From Pontederia crassipes (lineage: Eukaryota; Streptophyta; Magnoliopsida; Commelinales; Pontederiaceae), in NCBI GenBank assembly GCA_030549335.1, contig CM060186.1, positions 25,838,689 through 25,902,688 of the forward strand: a stretch of DNA of 64,000 nucleotides, read 5' to 3'. Position 1 is the stretch's first letter; the number at the start of each line of letters is the position of its first letter. Positions 27,325 to 39,850 of the stretch are shown here, piece by piece. Below the pieces are notes generated by a model, which made no database searches, had not been told where the DNA came from, and saw only the letters and a program-made list of their open reading frames with translations. Position numbers and translations under genes: made by a program.

Positions 27325-28803
27325 AAGGTTTGCTCAGCGATACCTTCCAACTTCACTTTGTAACACAAATGCCCTTCATCTTTTAACGCGTTTCACTCGA
27401 TGCCCTCTTTACTTGGGATAGCCGATTTTTCGGTTTTTCGTCCACGTGGCGTCCACGTGGCCATCTCCTCTCTCCTCCACGCAAATAGTCATCCGACGTG
27501 GCATGCTTCGACGTGTCACATAAAATTACATCAATGCTCTCCAACTTTAAGGTTTGCTCAGCGATACCCTCCAACTTTACTTTGTAACACAAATACCCTT
27601 CATCTTTTAATACATTTCACTTGATTCCATTTTTACATGGGACAGTCGATTTTTCGATTTTTTGTCGACATAGCGTCCAGGTGGTCATCTCACTTCTCCT
27701 CCATGCAAATAGTCGTCTGACGTAGCATGCTCTGACGTGACACCACATATTAAACAATCTTACTTACCGTAAGTTGACCCACTCACTGTTAAATTATTTT
27801 CTTATTTCCCTTTTTGCTATCGTTCGCATGAAACCTCCTTCACCATTCGCACTTCTTTTTCGTTCGCTCTTCTTCGTCGTTCGTCTCTTTCATCGTTCAC
27901 TTTTCGCGTTCGCCGACGCTGTCATTATCCAAATTGGTGTAATTTTATGTGCATTTGGTGAGCAAACTTTAAAGTTAGAGTACATTTCATCTTATGCCAT
28001 CTTTACCTAGGACAGTCGGTTTCTCAATTTTTCGTCGACGTGACATCCACGAGGTCATCTCTTCTCTCCTCCGCACAAATAGTTGTCCGACGTGGCACAT
28101 AAAATTACACCAAATGTCCTCCAACTTTAAAGTTTGCTCACCAAATGCACATAAAATTACATAAATTTGGGCAAAGACGATGTCGACGAACATAAAAAGT
28201 GAACGATGAAGGAGGCGAACGACGAAGAAGAGCGAACGACAAAGGAGTGCGAACAGCGAAGGAGGTTTCATGCGAATGATGACAAAGAGGGAAATAAGGA
28301 AATAATTTAATAGTGAGTGGGTCAATTTGCGATAAGTAAGATGGTTTAATATGTGGTGCCACGTCGGACCATGCTACGTCGGACGGCTATTTGCATGGAG
28401 GAGAGATGAGATGACCACGTGGACGCTACATCGACAAAAAATCAAAAAATCGACTATCTTAAGTAAAGAGGACATCATGTGAAATATATTAAAAGATGAA
28501 GGGCATTTGTGTTACAAAGTGAAGTTGGAGGGTATCGTTGAGCAAATCTTAAAGTTGGAGGGTATTGGTGTAATTTTATGTGCCACGTCGGAGCATGCCA
28601 CGTCGAACGACTATTTGTGTGGAGGAGAGAGGAGATGGCTACGTGGACGCCACGTCGATGAAAACCGAAAAACCGGCTATCCCAGGTAAAGAGGGCATCG
28701 GGTGAACGCGTTAAAAGATGAAGAATATTTGTGTTACAAAGTGAAGTTGGATGGTATCGCTGAGCAAACCTTAAAGTTTGAGGGCATTTGGTGTAATTTA
28801 CCC
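27325..28803. mobile_element. Foldback-like inverted-repeat element (possibly Mutator-like)
   Basis: The left arm carries two tandem copies of a roughly 220-bp unit, starting AAGGTTTGCTCAGCGATACC at 27329 and about 27550. The right arm carries the same unit twice in inverse orientation (about 28440-28660 and 28660-28803), finishing GGTGTAATTTACCC. Between them, 27770-27990 and 28100-28340 are a second inverted pair ('cactcactgttaaattattt', 'cgcatgaaacctcctt'), with part of the arm unit again in the centre (27965-28130). Nearly the whole 1.5 kb can fold on itself. No transposase is encoded; the short frames in it are reflections of the repeat. The terminus GGGTAAATTACACC (inverse of the right end) is common in plant Mutator-like elements; a 9-bp duplication was not found because the left end is trimmed. 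Confidence 0.75.
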
Positions 28804-28979
28804 AATAAAAGTTATATTGCTCAATCTTTAGGAAAAAAATTAAACACAAAACTTTTCTTTGGAATAGGACTTGTCTTGGGAATCTTATGAAAAGAGCGAA
28901 CATAATACAAAATAAAACAAGAGATATATAAAACAAGGATGCATTACCTAGTTTTAATGACAATGAGCTCAATTGTCCA

Positions 28980-31900
28980 AGGGTGGCCTATGATGAACAT
29001 AATGCTTACCTTAGACATATTAGTATTAGGTGGTATAGTAAATTTAGAGTGAATTGGCTCAAAATGACTTGGTATTAGGTGGTGTAGTAGATCTAGAGTG
29101 AATTGGCTAAAAAATAACTATAAAATACCAATTTCACTTACCCACAACCATTAGACAGAGAAAAATTAGGATAACTCAAGGTAACACCATCAAGAATGAG
29201 AATGACATAACATGAACATATGGAAGTATGAGCCCTAACAATTCATACCTTTGGACTGCTGGTCTGACCTGTTAGTTTTAAGCACCACCATAGCTAATCA
29301 ATTGATTGATCCTATGATTTCTCTTGACGAAATCAAGGCATGCTTATGGGACATGAGTCCAGGGAAGGCCTGGAGTTCAATTTTGTAAAATGTATTGGGA
29401 TATTGTTCAATTTTGTAAAATGTATTGGGATATTATGGGGTCTGGAGTTATTAAAAGTATCCAAAAATTCTTTAGTGATAGCTTGATCCCTTTTGAATGG
29501 TCGAAGACTACTCTAATATTTATCCCTAGGAAGGCTACACCAAAACTTGTTACTAATGTGCTATACCATTTTATTGCTAAATTATCTATACCATACTTAA
29601 GCTTGTATTACCATCTTGACATGTGGGTATATAGTTGAATTTTGTTAAATGTATTGGGATATTGTGGGGCCTGAGTATCCAAAAAAATTTTAGTGATAGC
29701 TTGCTCCTTTCTGAGTGGTCTAAGACTACTCTAATATTTATTCCTAAGAAGGCTACATCAAAACGTGTTATTAGTGTTATACCATTTGACTGCTAAATTC
29801 TCTACCATACTTAAGCCTGTATTACCATCTTTAATTGACCCTTTCTGGTCTGCTTTTATTTATGGCAGAAATATTCAAGAGAATATTCTATTAGTTCATG
29901 AAAAAGCTCACTCATTGAACCATGGTAGAAAAAGTGTTTAATTCTTAAGGCAGATATGGATAAGACCTTCGACAACGTGGCATTATGTGATTACTATTTT
30001 AAATCATATGAATTTCCTAGTAAAATTTATTTCATGGATTTTCAATTGTATGTAATCTCTAACCTTCAATTGTACTATTAATAAGGCATCCTCGAGGGAA
30101 TCCCCTATCACCATATTTGTTTGGGCACCACTATTGTCACTCCAAAAAAATACTATTGTCTAATAAATTGGAATGACAATAGTATTTTTGGAATGAAAAT
30201 GGTGTCACCATTTGTTTATACTTGTATCTCAAACCCTTTCTTCTCTGCTAAACATGCATATCAATTTGAAATCTATCATCCCTTTTTCAATCGATAGTTT
30301 TTCCCTTAGTCACCTGGTGTTTGCGGAACCTTATCATTTGTATGGCTGCTACGAAGGCAAATTGTCTAAAGCTAAATCAAATTTTGAACATCTACAACAA
30401 AATAACAAACCAAAGGGTTAATTTAAAAAAACTTGAAATATATCTCCCTATTAAGTTCAACAGGCGGTGCAAATCAATTATATGTGACACCTTAGGTATC
30501 AAGATAGGTAACTTCCATTTCAATTACCTCATACAATATCCTGAACAAATGTCAGTCAACTCATTGATAAGCTCTCATCTTGCATGGCGGGGTGGTGGAA
30601 GAGAATATTACTTAATCAGGCAAGCAAAATAACTCTCCATTCAAATCCATAGTTAATTCCATGCTTAAACCTTTAGTGCTATCTTCATCTCTCCGGGAGT
30701 GCTCCGCTCCTTGGAGAAGCTCTCTGGATCATTACTTTGGAACTCTGATATGGATGGTAAAGGTTTACATTTAATTAGTTGGAATACAGTGCAATTACCA
30801 AAGACTGATGGGGGTGTCCGCCTCATGAGACTTGGTCTTCTTCATCCATCGCTCTTGACCAAATAGATTCAAGGTTTATTGAACTAAAAATAAACTCTAT
30901 GGAATTCCCTAGTTACCTACAGATATGGTTCTCTTCACCAATGGATGTTAACTGAAAAGAAAAATTGTGCCCGGAGCCAGAAAATCATCCTTAATGCCCT
31001 ATTGAGGCAAATGGTTGTTCAACCGATGTATTCTATGATCCTTGGTTTTCTGTGATTCCACTCTCTTGGTACCCGACTTATATTAATATGGACAAGATTT
31101 AGCTTTTGTGCAGTTTTAAAGTTTGCGATCTTATTTGTGATCATGTGTGGAATTATTGAATGAATGTTTTGGTGCTCTACTAGTATCTCGTATCTCTCCC
31201 TTGTTTTTACTCGAGAATGTCAATGATGATACGATATGACACGTTGATATATTGTCTACATTCTAACTAGCCATCACATCTTTACACGAAGGTTCATGCC
31301 ACGTAGAATTTGAATGATCTTAGCTCCCCTCCCCCACCCCCACCCCCACCCCCCACAAAAAAAAAAGGATCTTCATTTCTTTGGAAGCTTTCTCATAGGC
31401 CCCTACCCACCTTAGATACTATTGCTCATTTTAATTCTATTATTAACACCAAATGTCTTATGAAATTGTGTTCATCTTTTTTTTTTCATTGCTCTTCAAC
31501 ATCTCACTTTTGGTTGTTAGTCCAATCCAAGCTTACTTTTACCTTTGCACATATGGTCCTAGAATTTTGGGTCTAGCTTGATGAGGGCTCATCTCTGGAT
31601 TGTGGCTCAAAAGATAAATTACTTTTCTTGATTTTCTTCTGTTTATGGGTCTCTAGGGATTGAAAAATGATGTTCATTTTCGTGGCAATCGAGCAACCAT
31701 TCAGCTGATTTGGGAGAAGATTGTGGCTAAATATAGTGAGTATCCTAGTATCCACCACCCTAAGACAAGACACCCTCACGACTAGGTCCGATGGGAGCCC
31801 TTGTCTCATGGTTGGGTCCAAGTCGACTTAAACGGATCTCTTATCGCAAGAGTCCCAAAGGTTTTATTCGAGCACCTAGTAGATCTTTTCTTTGATGCAG

Positions 31901-32075
31901 GTGCTTTTTAATAGGGTGGTGCACTCGTTCATTGAATTGGAGGTCCGGGGCTTGCTCGCTAGAATCCGCAGGGCATGGTAGTTGGGCTACTTACAGGTTC
32001 ACATCAACATTGACGTGAAGACGCTCACACATATCACAATCAAGCACGGTCCAATTCTTTGGCATATAATCTACT
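28980..32075 (+). mobile_element. L1-type LINE, decayed reverse transcriptase and RNase H region
   Basis: Broken frames on the plus strand follow the order of LINE ORF2. They include IRQRKIRITQGNTIKNEND (29150-29210), SLDEIKACLWDMSPGKA (about 29320), FSDSLIPFEWSKTTLIFIPRK (29470-29540), YGRNIQENILLVHEKAHSLN (about 29862), the FADD region decayed to FAEP (30330), INQRVNLKK and ICDTLGIKIGNF (30400-30520), SSHLAWRGG (30570), and an RNase H-like end at 31640-31900. Stops and frameshifts are throughout, so it is dead. Two internal tandem duplications are present (29027-29112; 29390-29640 with 29641-29860). No poly(A) or target duplication was fixed. Confidence 0.75.
31323..31368 (+). repeat. C-rich simple repeat followed by A-run
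   Basis: Runs of CCCCCA followed by about ten A lie within the decayed LINE. They create a spurious poly-Pro frame. Confidence 0.8.
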
Positions 32076-33468
32076 ATCGGACATTAAAAATATTTTGTCA
32101 ACTTTTTTGTGACTGAAAATCAAATCATGTATCCACATAAGCTAACCAATCAGTTCATTTTTTTCTACATATTTCAATAGATAATTGCACTTCTCTTCTT
32201 AAAAAATAAAACAATATTTTTCAAAATAATATTTTTTTATAAATTTGTTGTACCTAAATCTTAAATTACACCTAAAACTATTTTTATTGAATCTTACGCA
32301 AAATTACATTAAAACATATTGAAAACAAAATATATAAAAACTTCATCTAGATTATTTTTTTATTATTATAAATATATATTTTTTATTATAGGATTTAATA
32401 AAATTTTAAGATCATATGATTAAAATTAAGATTGTATTAAGATCGTAAAATTCTAGATATAGAAATCTTGATCGATAAGAGATAATAAAATTGATAAGGT
32501 CTTAAAACATAGTCCAACGTTAACCAACTGGAAACTCAACTTGGTACCCGAGCCTTTTGTTTTATTTTTTAATTGCCATTTTCTACACTAATTAGGGTTA
32601 GATTAACTGTCTGCATTAACTCCTCTAAAATTGACGGAAATGACATTTATTTTGGTCTTTCGCACCGAACCCGTTATCATATCTTTGCTCCTTACCCTTG
32701 CATTTAAAAGAACTCCAATTAGGCCTCAGGTGAGATAATTCACATTTAGATGAACTACATTTCTAATATTAAACGAAAACATAAACAGAAAAAAATAATT
32801 CAAATACTTTCTAAGGTAATCGTCAATTGAGTTTAGTAATTTTATTGATTACAATGATACCATTGTTTACATTAGTACAATTAGGAAGTTCAGAAATATA
32901 AATCTAATATGCGCATTTAACTCAGCATTAAAGCCCCCTTGAGATCGAGTTATGCCAATCCATAACATGTGGCACTTGAATTCATATTTTTAGAATCAAT
33001 GAGAAGCTTAAAATTGAATTATAAAAAATAACATCTACAGTTATATCTTTAGTCATTACGAGGCCAGGGAGCTGGGCAGCAGAAGGTTATAAATTTAGTT
33101 GTCTTTTAAAATCAAATTTCTAATTGAATTTTTATCCAAATTACATCCACACATGTGACTTACTGAAAATTCACGCAAACTTAATCAATTGAGCTAGGCA
33201 GAATAAACCATTTGGTAAGAGAATTAAAAGAACTAAGGGCAGAATCACAAGTATTACAAAAGGTTCAACTGGATCGCTACATAAAGTTTGATACCTAATT
33301 CCATGATACCAAAATTCCAAACTGCATTTCTACCTAGAAAAATTCCAATAGCACGCAAGTGCAACATATTGCCAATTACTGTAAAAGGGCATATGAGGTT
33401 CCAGGGAAAAGATAATAAGAAAAAGAGGAATTGCTCCGCCCAGGACTTGTTGACGTCACTATCATTTT
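32076..33468. other. AT-rich intergenic DNA and PABN 3' flank
   Basis: No coding potential was seen. 33250-33468 should hold the 3' UTR of the minus-strand poly(A)-binding protein gene. The rest is AT-rich and unassigned. Confidence 0.5.
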
Positions 33469-36400
33469 CTAGAAAGGCCTATAACGCATAGGTCGCCGGA
33501 ATCTAGGGAACTTCCTGCAGACAAGAAAATATAATTGATGAATGATGCCTGGTGGTCGAAAGAATGGCCTGGCCAGGAGTCAAGGAAAGCTTACCCATAG
33601 AAAGGGGAAACAAAGTACGGAGGGATATAAGGCCTTCTCATTGGGTACCCCGCCATATATGGATTAAACCTACGTGGCCGGAACTGCTTCATCCCAGGGA
33701 CGTTGGTTCTTTTGGCAGCCACCTTAAAAATTCAGGTCTTTCTTCGTATAAAAATCAACAAGATATTCAACAACAAGAAATAATCATAAAAGCAAACTAA
33801 CTTTGATTTGGCGACCATGTAACTCGGATTCATTTAATTGAAGAGCCTCTTGAACAGCTTCAATCTCAACAAACTCGACATAAGCAAACCCCTTGGGCTG
33901 GCCAAATTTATCTGTCAGAATGGTAACCCTGTTAACTGTTCCACATGACTGGAAATGTTGTTGTACTTCTTCAGGAGTGCAAGCATAATCCACCTATATA
34001 GTTTTACAAACACAAGAAACAATAAGCTGCAAGGTGATGACAACAAGATAGGCCTGAATAAAATTGGATCTACCAAAAAAATTCAACATCACAACAGCAA
34101 TAAAAAATGTCAATTGAAAACCTTTCACATTCCTGTGTTCTCAAAATAAAATTGGTACCACATAAGTACCCTTCACTTCTGCTACATAAACGGACAGGCC
34201 CTCAAAAAAAAAAAACAAGAGACAGGCTATTGACCGCTTTCATCCGCTTATGTGTGTGATGACATCCACCAACATTACTATTCACGGGGAACCAGCATCA
34301 ACACAAGAAAATAAGATGAGGCTATTGACCACTTTCATCCATTTATGTGTGTGATGAACTCCAATAACATTACTACTTACAGGGGACCAGCATCAAATGC
34401 TTCATAGACGCTTAAAATTGTCCAATCATTACAGATCTTTATAGTTTTGTTTAGGAACAAAATTGTATCACAGAAATCGTATCTTATAAATTTTAGAAGA
34501 TTCATATCTTATTCTTCAGTCATAATTATATGAAAAACAATAAAGCTTATCGTCTTTCATAAATCAAAGAAGTTACGATCTAACTTCCACCAGCAAACTT
34601 GCTAATAATGAGGTCCAAAGGCCTAAAATGTTGATTGAAGGATCAAATTGAAAATTTATCTCCTCTCATTCACCGTTCATTGATTCGACATAGAAAAAAC
34701 TTGATAGAAATATAGTGGGAGTTCCCGATATGTTATTTTGACAATTTAACCTAAATAAGAACCTTAAACGTTGGATTTATTTGAAAGACTATTAATAAAT
34801 ATGATGTATCCTAGTTTGTCAAGAGGATCAAAAGATTAATCTGTGACTACAATGATGATTCAAGGATATGGACAAGCAGTAGAAGACAACGCCGCATGTG
34901 ACAATCAAGGACCTCTCACCGTTTATTGCAAATCAACAAGATCTCAAGTTACTCCATCTCCATGACCAAGAGTAAGCAGGCTTCAGCAGATGTGATGTGA
35001 CCGAACTGGAATTTTCTTGTTGATGTTGCAAATGACTCCACATCCCCTGCTTCATTGACTCACATTAACCCAACTCCTTTGATTCTTTAATTTGCACCTC
35101 TTCGAATTTTAGAATTTTTCCATTACCTTGACACGCGTTTTTCTTTCTCTAGTCAAGGGACCTAGAAAGTTCTACAGATCATAGCTAGCATGTTTTTCAC
35201 TGTTTTATTTTTTTCTTTACTCAAAAGGTACTTTCTTTTCGCTCAATCCCTGAGTTTTTTTTCACTTTTTCCTTTTTGTTGTTCACACTCTATGTTGACA
35301 CATTTTTTTTCTTTATTTCACTATAATTTCCTCCACTACAAGCATATTGTAAATCAGAGCATCATGGCAACCCTTTACATTGGGTATCAGATAACTCACA
35401 AGGTGATCAATGTACCTGCGGTCATGGTTACAGTTTTTGTCAAAAGAATGACCGAACTAGGAAAGAGAAGAATAAAGATGACTTAATATATCTGTCAAAA
35501 GATGCAAGATATATCAAGGCATAGAAATATAGCAATCTATAGTAGGAAAGCCAAGAAATAGACCCTCGCAAATATCATTTGTCAATTTGGTGCACATTAA
35601 ATTAGAACATCAGATCTAGGAATAAAACAAAAATTGACATAAATAAGCTTGACATCATGATAAAAGCCCAATATTGTGTACCAAAAAACAATCAGACTAT
35701 CATTGAAAATAAATAAAAAAATCAAAACAATTGTAGCAGTCATTTTATCCCCTTTAAAGGTAGAATGCTTGGTGCACGTTATGCAGTAAGAATGAGGGAT
35801 AGAGAGTAATCTGTAATTAGGAAGAAGCAGAAGTGACCTTTGACAGGTCCAGAATACAATCCTACATACATTACTAAAAAAAGTTGAAAAGCCAGGACTA
35901 TCAATTTATACAACAGAGGAAAGCGAATACCAGCCAAAACTTTGCTCGATCATGGCCCACAAGTATCACATGTAAACTAAAAAGGCAAGCTGAAAAGCCA
36001 GTGGACCCAGCATTATCAATTTATACAACAGAGGTAAGCGAATTCAAGCCAAAACTTTGTTTGACCATGGACCCCAAGTATCACACTTAGACTAAAAAGG
36101 CATAGTTTCTTCAGCTCCCACATTCAACCACTTCCAAAAAGAATTAGCCACTATCTATTTTAAAGAAGAAATTATAACACTACAAAGTTGTCTATATCCA
36201 ACTTCAATTTCTTTTTTTTCTGAGGAAAAGTACATAATAGATAGAATATGAGCCACAAGTAATAATGTAAGAAAACTACAGAAAACACATACATAAAATA
36301 AGATAAGTGTGAATATAGATACTATTCAGTAGTTAACAAATAAAAGATTCATAAATTGGGGCTTGTACGATATAAATATGTAGAATTTATTAATCACTCC

Positions 36401-38964
36401 ACAAGCCGATACTATCTCAACATTGGAAGTTATATATTCTACTCAGGTGCATCTAGGCCAAAACATTCTCATGAGTTAGTATGATATTCTGCATGGAAGT
36501 TGGGAGCACATAGTATGGGAAAAAATGCATTTCCAACTCACATTGCCGACAAATACAGAGCGAGAATCAACTTCCTCTTTATTTGCTTGATTTGCAGATG
36601 TACCATCAGCATCTACAAAATAACAAACAGCATTGGGATTAGATCATAGAAGAAATTACAAAATGTTTAACTCAATGAAGCATCAGGTGAAATAGAGAAC
36701 ATGCATATTCTTATGTAGACATTTGTGCAAGAACATATCAGATCACTGATAATTCATTAATACAAATTGAAGGGATTCTGATGTCATGTATAAATTTAAG
36801 TATAAAAACAATGAGGCGGATTTTTTCAGAAGTAATACTGGCTGGCTGAATGCCTTTGTCATCAACCAAGAAGTTCTTTTTTGACAAGGGCCACCAACAA
36901 AGAATTGATAAAGCAAAAACTCAATTTGCACATTAAGCTCAGGGAACTGCTATTAGTCTCTGACAACAGTCCGGAGTCAATAACATTTCCTTATATCCAG
37001 GTAACATCAAGACAAATGTGAAGTCACAATTTTTTGACAAGGGTCACAAACAAAGAATTAAGGAAGCAAAAACTCAATTTGCACATTAAGATCAGGTAAG
37101 TAACTGCTATTAGTCTCTGAAAAGACTCCAGAGTCGATAACATTTTCTTATTATATGTTAATAAGTAACTGCTATTTATTATGTATCACTTTTCTGGATG
37201 CCTCAAGGTGTCATCCAACTTATTGATTCACTTCGCTGAAGCATCTTCTGGAAAAACAAAAGTACTACTGGCAGAGGGGTGCATTTGGTTGCCTGTCAGA
37301 AATATGTCAACCAACGTCAAATGGAGGGTTAGGACAATGAACACCACTTTAATGATGAAGTAGGTGGCTCCGATAATGTGTCAACTAACACAAGATATTT
37401 GATGAACAGTTATTACTGCATGTTATGGCAGAACAGCATTCTGGCATTATGGTAGCTATGCCACGAGTTAAACCATTCTTTGAGGCAGCACTAGGAGACA
37501 AAAAGGATTTTTGGTTTTGGGTGGATCCCTGGCCATCCAGGGAATTACTATCAATCTCTTTTGAAAGCTGAGGACAATAGTCGCTCAATATTGGTCAGGC
37601 AGCCTCCTCAATGATGATGCCCCACAGTTAGCAGCCCATCTGTCGGATAACCAGCTTGAGGATCTTCTTGCACTAATGGAGCGTATACAGACACAGGATC
37701 AATGGCACAAGGGAAGACTCTTGGATTTGGAGAGCTGGCCATTTCTCTGTTTGAGCAGTTTATAAAACTCTGGATCTAGAGAGCTTCACCATAGATGAAG
37801 CGCATAGAAGAGACTGTAGGCACCTTTGGAGCATCAACGTTCCTATGCATGGCTCTTGAGGAGAAACAGACTTCCTATTCCAAAGTACAGACTGAGATGG
37901 GCCACAAAAACGAAACCAGCTTGTGTATTCTTCTGCGATAACAACATGGGGGATATAGATCACCTTGCCCAATAGCACGAAGGGCATGTTGGGATTCTGG
38001 ATGTGAGCTCTTCAGAGGTCATTTCGACAAGACGGCATGGCTACGATATACACTTATATGTATCAAAAAGACATCGAATCAGAACAATTGCATTTTTCTG
38101 GACAATATGGGTGACAGATGATTGCATTTTGAAGAGAGAAAAGTGTTATATTGATATCATTATAATAGCAATTAAAATTTTGGTGAGTGAGTGAGCAAGG
38201 TTATAAGATATTTTGTAATAGATACAAGCTTTTATAATGAATAAAAAATGGATGAGCACCTGGCTCGCATCCGTTATCTTGAAAAAAAAATAGCATTTCC
38301 TTATAATCCAGGTAAACATCCAGACAAATGTGAAATGGCATTTTTTTTTGACAAGGTCCATCAACAAAGAATTGATAACGCAAAAAACTCAATTTGCACA
38401 CTAAGAATAGGGAACTAACTACTACTAGTCTCCAAAAACACTCTAGAGTCAGTGAAAATTCCCTTATGATCCAGGTAAACATCCAGAAAAATATGAAACC
38501 ACACTAGTTATGTATTTTAATTATCTTCTGTGAACTTAGATGAAACAATTCGAACTGACACAAGACGCGGTCTAAGGGAAATAAAATTACGCAGGAGACC
38601 TTTGACAATAAAATATCCAGTTCATAGATCTACAGAAGTTAAAATATGTGAAAGGAGCGTCAAATGGGACCTTGGCCGCCCATCTCCTTCTCGACTTTAG
38701 CCTGCATTTCGCGGAGCGCGGCAGCCTCCTCCTCCATCTCTTTCAACCGCTTCTTCATCTCGTCCAGCTCTTGCATCTGGAACAAAAAGAATTCTAGGTT
38801 AGGGTCGATCAAGAGAGAAGAGCGAGGGGGAGAGAACGACGTCCGACGGCGTCGACGATCACCTTGGCAGCCTCGTCGTCGTGGCGGCCCACATCGACGT
38901 CTGCGTCCATGTCAGCCTCGTCGGGGATCTCGCCGCCGTAGACTTCATGCTCCTCTTCATCCAT
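33469..38964 (-). CDS. PABN: Nuclear poly(A)-binding protein (PABN, PABP2 family)
   Basis: Six minus-strand exons: 38863-38964, 38671-38776, 36542-36612, 33802-33993, 33595-33722 and 33469-33514. Borders are GT-AG and phases agree, giving 214 aa, near the 220-230 aa usual in plants. Order: acidic N terminus [20 protein letters not shown], a coiled coil (residues 35-66, [20 protein letters not shown]), one RRM with RNP2 VFVGNV (about 89-94) and RNP1 KGFAYVEF (127-134), then an Arg/Pro/Tyr-rich tail ([19 protein letters not shown]... RRPMRYRPF) like the arginine-methylated tail of PABPN1. It binds growing poly(A) tails and stimulates poly(A) polymerase in the nucleus. An in-frame ATG at 39021 was rejected because it sits at the TATA box and the family starts at MDEEEHE. 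Introns are long (2.5 and 2.1 kb) and loaded with repeats. The exon 2 donor (AAG|gtccca) is weak. Confidence 0.95.
34223..34400. repeat. Local duplication in PABN intron 3
   Basis: A segment of about 75-95 bp ('aggctattgaccgctttcat' to 'ggaaccagcatcaa') occurs at about 34225 and 34320 with about 10 percent divergence. It lies in the intron 33994-36541. Confidence 0.7.
35884..36098. repeat. Tandem duplication of about 105 bp in PABN intron 3
   Basis: The unit 'gaaaagccag...tatcaatttatacaacagag...agccaaaactttg...aagtatcaca...actaaaaaggca' is found at about 35886-35985 and 35990-36095. The open frame across it is a by-product. Confidence 0.75.
36865..38480. repeat. Three-copy tandem repeat in PABN intron 2, split by a LINE
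   Basis: A unit of about 150 bp ('ttgacaagggccaccaacaaagaatt...ctcaatttgcacattaag...tagtctctga...cttatatccaggtaacatc') occurs at about 36882-37024, 37031-37154 plus 38291-38345, and 38346-38480. The second copy is interrupted by the LINE 37155-38290. Confidence 0.7.
37155..38290 (+). mobile_element. 5'-truncated LINE inserted in PABN intron 2
   Basis: Plus-strand frames read as a decayed ORF2 end: [10 protein letters not shown] (37340), [20 protein letters not shown] (37497-37560) and, near 37800, [18 protein letters not shown], as in the zf-RVT domain of plant LINEs. It ends in a nine-A run (38282-38290). TAACATTTTCTTATTAT (37138-37154) and TAGCATTTCCTTATAAT (38291-38307) flank it as a 17-bp target duplication with three differences. 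It is antisense to PABN. Confidence 0.8.
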
Positions 38965-39023
38965 GGCTTCTCCCGGCCGCCTTCGTGCCCTCCGACCTCG
39001 ACTCGCAAAACTCTGACTCACCT

Positions 39024-39070
39024 AATATATAGAGACGAGGGTGGGCCGCCCGCCCCAATAGTTGGCCCAT
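39024..39070 (-). promoter_or_regulatory. PABN core promoter: TATA box and TGGGCC site II elements
   Basis: On the minus strand TATATATT (39031-39024) lies 60 bp before the ATG at 38964, leaving a short leader. Just upstream are a GGGCGGGC-type GC stretch and TGGGCC motifs (39042-39047 on plus, 39063-39068 on minus). Site II motifs are typical of plant housekeeping and RNA- or ribosome-related genes. Confidence 0.6.
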
Positions 39071-39239
39071 ATCTATCAAATTGAAATTGGTTTAATTGGG
39101 TGTAAACATTTTGTTCTTTGCAATACTAACGTGTTTTTTTATCTCTTCTCTTTTTTAAAAAAAATATTAGCATTAATTTAAGTAAGGCAAGTAGAGTCCT
39201 GATACAAAAAACTGTGGAGATCAGGAGGACTATCCACCT

Positions 39240-39850
39240 AAAAATGTTCGCCATTTTGACGGCCAAAAAATGTTAAATGATCAGCTATAGAGTTATACAT
39301 TCGGGGACAAAAAGCAACATTATAAAGCTTAGTTTGTTCGAGGTAGTCCATGATGTCAGAAAGCAAAGACCGCAAACGCCACGGCCAGGGCCAGCTCCGC
39401 AAAATCATATGCAACAACTCCTCAAAATTCAGCCGAACCTAAACATGGGAGAAGCCTCTAGAAGCGCATGCGCGAACACGACAGAGGAGCGCCGAGGCCT
39501 CCGAGTGAAGGATAGAATTAGCATGAGTAACACCTGCACCTGCAAAGATAAAAGACTGAGAATAAGAGCGAAGCAAAAAGTCGTATCCCCCACGCGACTG
39601 GTCCGAATGTACGAGCCATCCGAATTGAGAGAGATCCAATTCGTGTCGGGAACTCCCAGTGGATCCGTGGAGGATCCCGGGGAAGAGTTGCCTCAGAGGC
39701 GTGGGTGGTGTTAGTCGAATCATAGAGTACCATGGCGATTGCATATTTGGAGCGAAAATGGATGTCGTTTCTAAGATTTCAAATAGACCAAAAGCACAAG
39801 GCAATGATGAAAATCTCTTCTCTTCCAATAATTACGGGGGTGAGTTGTAC
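39240..39850 (-). mobile_element. LINE 3' fragment (RNase H region), minus strand
   Basis: Minus-strand frames give FGLFEI..., SPWYSMIRLTPPTPLRQ, WLVHSDQSRGGYDFLLRSY, FIFAGAGVTHANSILHSEA and LLCRVRACASRGFSHV, the typical RNase H (RVT_3) end of plant L1 ORF2, with a frameshift near 39700. It sits about 170 bp upstream of the PABN TATA box and in the same direction as PABN. GC content is higher than its surroundings. Confidence 0.7.

Noticed and set aside
28138..28362. Frames inside the foldback element as genes
   Set aside because: The same peptide appears from both arms (MTHSLLNYFLISLF at 27774 and on the minus strand at 28325), showing it is repeat sequence.
38965..39021. Upstream in-frame start for PABN (MSQSFASRGRRARRR)
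   Set aside because: It begins at the TATA box and family proteins start at the MDEEEHE-type acidic end.
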